Origin: Paenalcaligenes suwonensis
Lineage (GTDB): Bacteria; Pseudomonadota; Gammaproteobacteria; Burkholderiales; Burkholderiaceae_B
Reading direction: 5' to 3'
Length of the DNA: 64,000 bases
NCBI RefSeq assembly: GCF_011290505.1
Contig: NZ_JAANPV010000010.1
Location: 97,885 to 161,884, forward strand
The first letter of the stretch is position 1. Every line of letters begins with the position of its first letter. Of the stretch, positions 61,881-64,000 are shown one piece after another. The translations under genes were made by a program, and so were the position numbers. The notes under the pieces were generated by a model, which made no database searches, was not told the DNA's origin, and worked only from the letters and a program-made list of their open reading frames with translations.

Positions 61881-62599
61881 TGCACGCGCCAGACCCCACT
61901 ATTCAGCCAGTGCAGTTTTATACCACTGCCCCCTACCCTTGCAGCTACTTGGCCGATCTACAAGCCAGGTCTAAGGTCGCTATCCCAGCCAACGCGATTA
62001 CACCTAAAGCGTACTCACAACTGGTGGATCACGGTTTTAGGCGCAGCGGCACCTTTGTGTACAAGCCCGACTGCCAGCACTGTAATGCCTGCACGTCGCT
62101 GCGCATTGATGTACAGAATTTCGCACCCGACCGCACCCAGCGCCGTGTTTGGAAACGTTTACAGCACTTAAACACGACCGTACTGCCACTCACATGGAAT
62201 GAAGAGCATTACCTGCTCTACAAGGACTACCAGACCCAACGCCATGACCTACAACAAGATGACCACGCTGTACGTGCGCAATACGCCCAGTTTTTGCTAT
62301 CTAGCCAAGTAGACTCTCGCTTAATCGAGTTCCGTGACCCACAAACTAATGCGCTGAAAATTGTGGCACTGTGCGATATGCTCGACCAAGGGCTCTCTGC
62401 GGTCTATACTTTTTTTTCGCCAGACTCTACAGAGAGTCTGGGAACTTATGCCATACTTTGGCAAATACATTTATGCGAATCTTTGGGGCTTCCGTGGCTG
62501 TATCTAGGTTACTGGATTGAGCAAAGCCGGAAAATGGCCTACAAGACCCGATTTACTCCCTACCAACTTTTACAAAACGGGAGTTGGTCGGCCCCTTAA
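61877..62599 (+). CDS. bpt: Aspartate/glutamate leucyltransferase (ATE-like)
   Basis: A 240-residue protein: CSYLADLQARSKVAIP, FVYKPDCQHCNACTSLRIDVQNFAPDRTQRRVWKR with the N-terminal cysteine cluster, then YLGYWIEQSRKMAYKTRFTPYQLL. Bacterial Bpt moves leucine onto N-terminal Asp/Glu. The ATGATG start overlaps the aat stop (ATGA), and the two act in the same degradation route through ClpS-ClpAP. Confidence 0.94.
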   Translation: MMHAPDPTIQPVQFYTTAPYPCSYLADLQARSKVAIPANAITPKAYSQLVDHGFRRSGTFVYKPDCQHCNACTSLRIDVQNFAPDRTQRRVWKRLQHLNTTVLPLTWNEEHYLLYKDYQTQRHDLQQDDHAVRAQYAQFLLSSQVDSRLIEFRDPQTNALKIVALCDMLDQGLSAVYTFFSPDSTESLGTYAILWQIHLCESLGLPWLYLGYWIEQSRKMAYKTRFTPYQLLQNGSWSAP

Positions 62600-62617
62600 C
62601 CTTAGTTCTTTGTGCCT

Positions 62618-63661
62618 ATGTCTCTACTATTCAAAAGCTATGCCGCTGTTCGCCCACTTCTGTTTTCTATGGATGCAGAGCAGGCCCACAACTTTACGTT
62701 GCAACGCTTGAGTACTCTGCACCAGAACCCGGTTACTCAACGTTTGCTGCCTACTCCTCCTAAAGGCAAACCCATTCAACTGATGGGTCTCACCTGTAGA
62801 AACCCTGTGGGTCTTGCCGCAGGCTTAGACAAAAACGGGGCTCATATTGATGCACTAGCCAGTCTAGGTTTCGGCTTTGTGGAAGTGGGTACAGTGACCC
62901 CTTTGGCACAACTCGGAAACCCACAGCCTCGCCTGTTCCGCTTACCCGAGCGCCAAGCACTGATCAACCGTTTTGGCTTTAACAACGATGGTTTAGACAC
63001 GTTTTTAAGCAACGTCAAACGCAGCAACTGGCGCAAACAAGGCGGCATTTTGGGCCTCAATATTGGCAAAAATGCGAGCACTCCCATTGAAGCCGCTGTG
63101 GACGATTATTTAAAAGGCTTAGTTGGCGTCTATCCCGAAGCCGACTACATTACTGTCAATATTTCGTCGCCCAACACACAAAACCTACGTGCCTTGCAGG
63201 CGGCTGATGAATTAAGCAGTCTGCTACGTGCCTTATCTGAAAAACGCAAAGAGCTTAGCGATCAGCACCAACGCTATGTGCCTATTGCCGTTAAGATTGC
63301 CCCCGATCTTAACCAAGAGCAAATTGCCGCCATTGCACAGAGCCTGCAAGAAAACGGTATTGATGGCGTGATTGCCACCAACACCACGCTTAGCCGCGAA
63401 ACCGTAGAAGGCTTACCGCACTCTGACGAGCAAGGTGGTTTATCTGGCCCACCAGTACATGCATTGTCGCTGTCGGTCATCCGTGGTTTGCGTCGTGAGC
63501 TGGGTGCTGACTTCCCCATTATTGGGGTAGGTGGTATTCAATCTGCTCATGATGCCCAAGATAAATTGGATGCAGGTGCTAATGCAATTCAGCTTTATAC
63601 AGGCTTGATCTACCGTGGTCCTGCGTTGATTCACGAATGCATTCGGGCTTTGCAGGACTAA
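62618..63661 (+). CDS. pyrD: Dihydroorotate dehydrogenase, class 2
   Basis: A 347-residue membrane-associated enzyme: an amphipathic N-terminal helix ([28 protein letters not shown]) for quinone binding, [16 protein letters not shown], the catalytic serine in [14 protein letters not shown], and the FMN phosphate site [30 protein letters not shown]. It oxidises dihydroorotate to orotate with quinone. I prefer the ATG at 62618 to a GTG two codons before. Repeat copy B follows its stop. Confidence 0.95.
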   Translation: MSLLFKSYAAVRPLLFSMDAEQAHNFTLQRLSTLHQNPVTQRLLPTPPKGKPIQLMGLTCRNPVGLAAGLDKNGAHIDALASLGFGFVEVGTVTPLAQLGNPQPRLFRLPERQALINRFGFNNDGLDTFLSNVKRSNWRKQGGILGLNIGKNASTPIEAAVDDYLKGLVGVYPEADYITVNISSPNTQNLRALQAADELSSLLRALSEKRKELSDQHQRYVPIAVKIAPDLNQEQIAAIAQSLQENGIDGVIATNTTLSRETVEGLPHSDEQGGLSGPPVHALSLSVIRGLRRELGADFPIIGVGGIQSAHDAQDKLDAGANAIQLYTGLIYRGPALIHECIRALQD

Positions 63662-63681
63662 AGTCGTTGGTCTCTCTCACG

Positions 63682-63969
63682 GCCACATTCATCGCACATG
63701 CCGGGGAGCTGCAGAAGAATTTTTTGTGATTTGAGATACCAAATCAAAAAAGTTTTCCTCTGCCGCCTCTGAAGTATCGCAATTGAGAGGCTTACAGCCC
63801 TTTCTGTAGTGACTGTGTTTCTTGCTACAGAAATACACACACCGTGAACAGCGACCTATCTAAAAACCTCTGCAAGCGACGAGCAAAAGGCGGATGGAAG
63901 TGTTTTTTTATTTGGTGTCTCAAATAAAAAAATACTTTCGCAGCCTTAGGCTACGGCAGACAGTCGTGA
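63682..63969 (-). repeat. Nested-hairpin repeat element, copy B
   Basis: A 288-bp copy of the element at 36195-36483, in inverted orientation, directly after pyrD. Positions 63859-63953 equal 36212-36306 without mismatch over 95 bases; the remaining 190 bases are diverged but align nearly gap-free, with a conserved GAGGAAAACTTTTTTGATTT segment and a CATGTGCGATGAAT end. Both hairpins and the inverted arms are kept. No gene is seen in 63662-64000. Confidence 0.85.
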
Positions 63970-64000
63970 AGAAGCGGGCTTTCTCCCCCTCCCGTAATCC

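Noticed and set aside
63658..63840. Open frame in repeat copy B as a gene
   Set aside because: Same reason as for copy A; it also overlaps the pyrD stop on the other strand.

Overview
The window reads as chromosomal DNA of a betaproteobacterium, most likely a moderate-GC member of Burkholderiales/Alcaligenaceae. This is an inference from gene content (trifunctional PutA with PutP, azurin, class 2 pyrD directly after aat-bpt, many LysR/TRAP/ABC catabolic units) and from protein flavour; no rRNA or marker is present to fix the genus. It is densely coded, with one tRNA gene and no CRISPR array, transposase or integrase.

Layout. 1-284: N-terminal part of an EAL-domain protein running off the left edge. 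493-2112: two 5'-truncated genes (KstD/fumarate-reductase-like flavoprotein and FadR-type regulator) facing away from each other across a deletion scar, then a GST gene. 2852-9905: an eight-gene minus-strand operon for hydantoin / N-carbamoyl amino acid use (hydantoinase, D-carbamoylase, polar amino acid type ABC importer, hydantoin racemase, Asp/Glu racemase) with a divergent LysR gene. 11341-18156: a membrane protein, a cyclase-family hydrolase with divergent IclR, a CMD/azoreductase/GNAT operon with divergent MocR regulator, and a RES-Xre toxin-antitoxin pair. 18244-25312: FAD-linked 2-hydroxyacid oxidase divergent from a TRAP transporter joined to acetaldehyde dehydrogenase and 4-hydroxy-2-oxovalerate aldolase. 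25427-35809: LysE exporter, DUF4105 protein, metallophosphoesterase, alr/Lrp, azurin under an FNR-type box, HpaI aldolase, nhaA-thioredoxin, and two ArsR-controlled units, one of them a BigR/Blh-like persulfide detoxification locus.

36054-36569 holds one copy of a 289-bp repeated element built from two inverted 57-bp arms, each itself a hairpin; the second copy, inverted, lies at 63682-63969 after pyrD. 36570-43713: amino acid permease, putP, putA with GTTGCA operators. 43899-47731: a frameshifted NlpD-like gene, tRNA-Cys, a broken tRNA-Cys copy, two Sel1-repeat genes and a small accessory gene. 47836-63661: 5'-nucleotidase, pirin/LysR, an eleven-repeat TPR-like protein, YggL, a two-component system with PepSY proteins and a ferric-reductase-like flavocytochrome, LysE/LysR, and the housekeeping run of two unknown genes, Nudix, aat, bpt, pyrD.

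The most unusual items are the two-copy nested-hairpin element, the tRNA-Cys/Sel1 duplication, the deletion scar near 1750, and the TRAP-linked C5 hydroxyacid pathway that lacks a hydratase. Protein functions are family-level calls made by eye; no database search was run.
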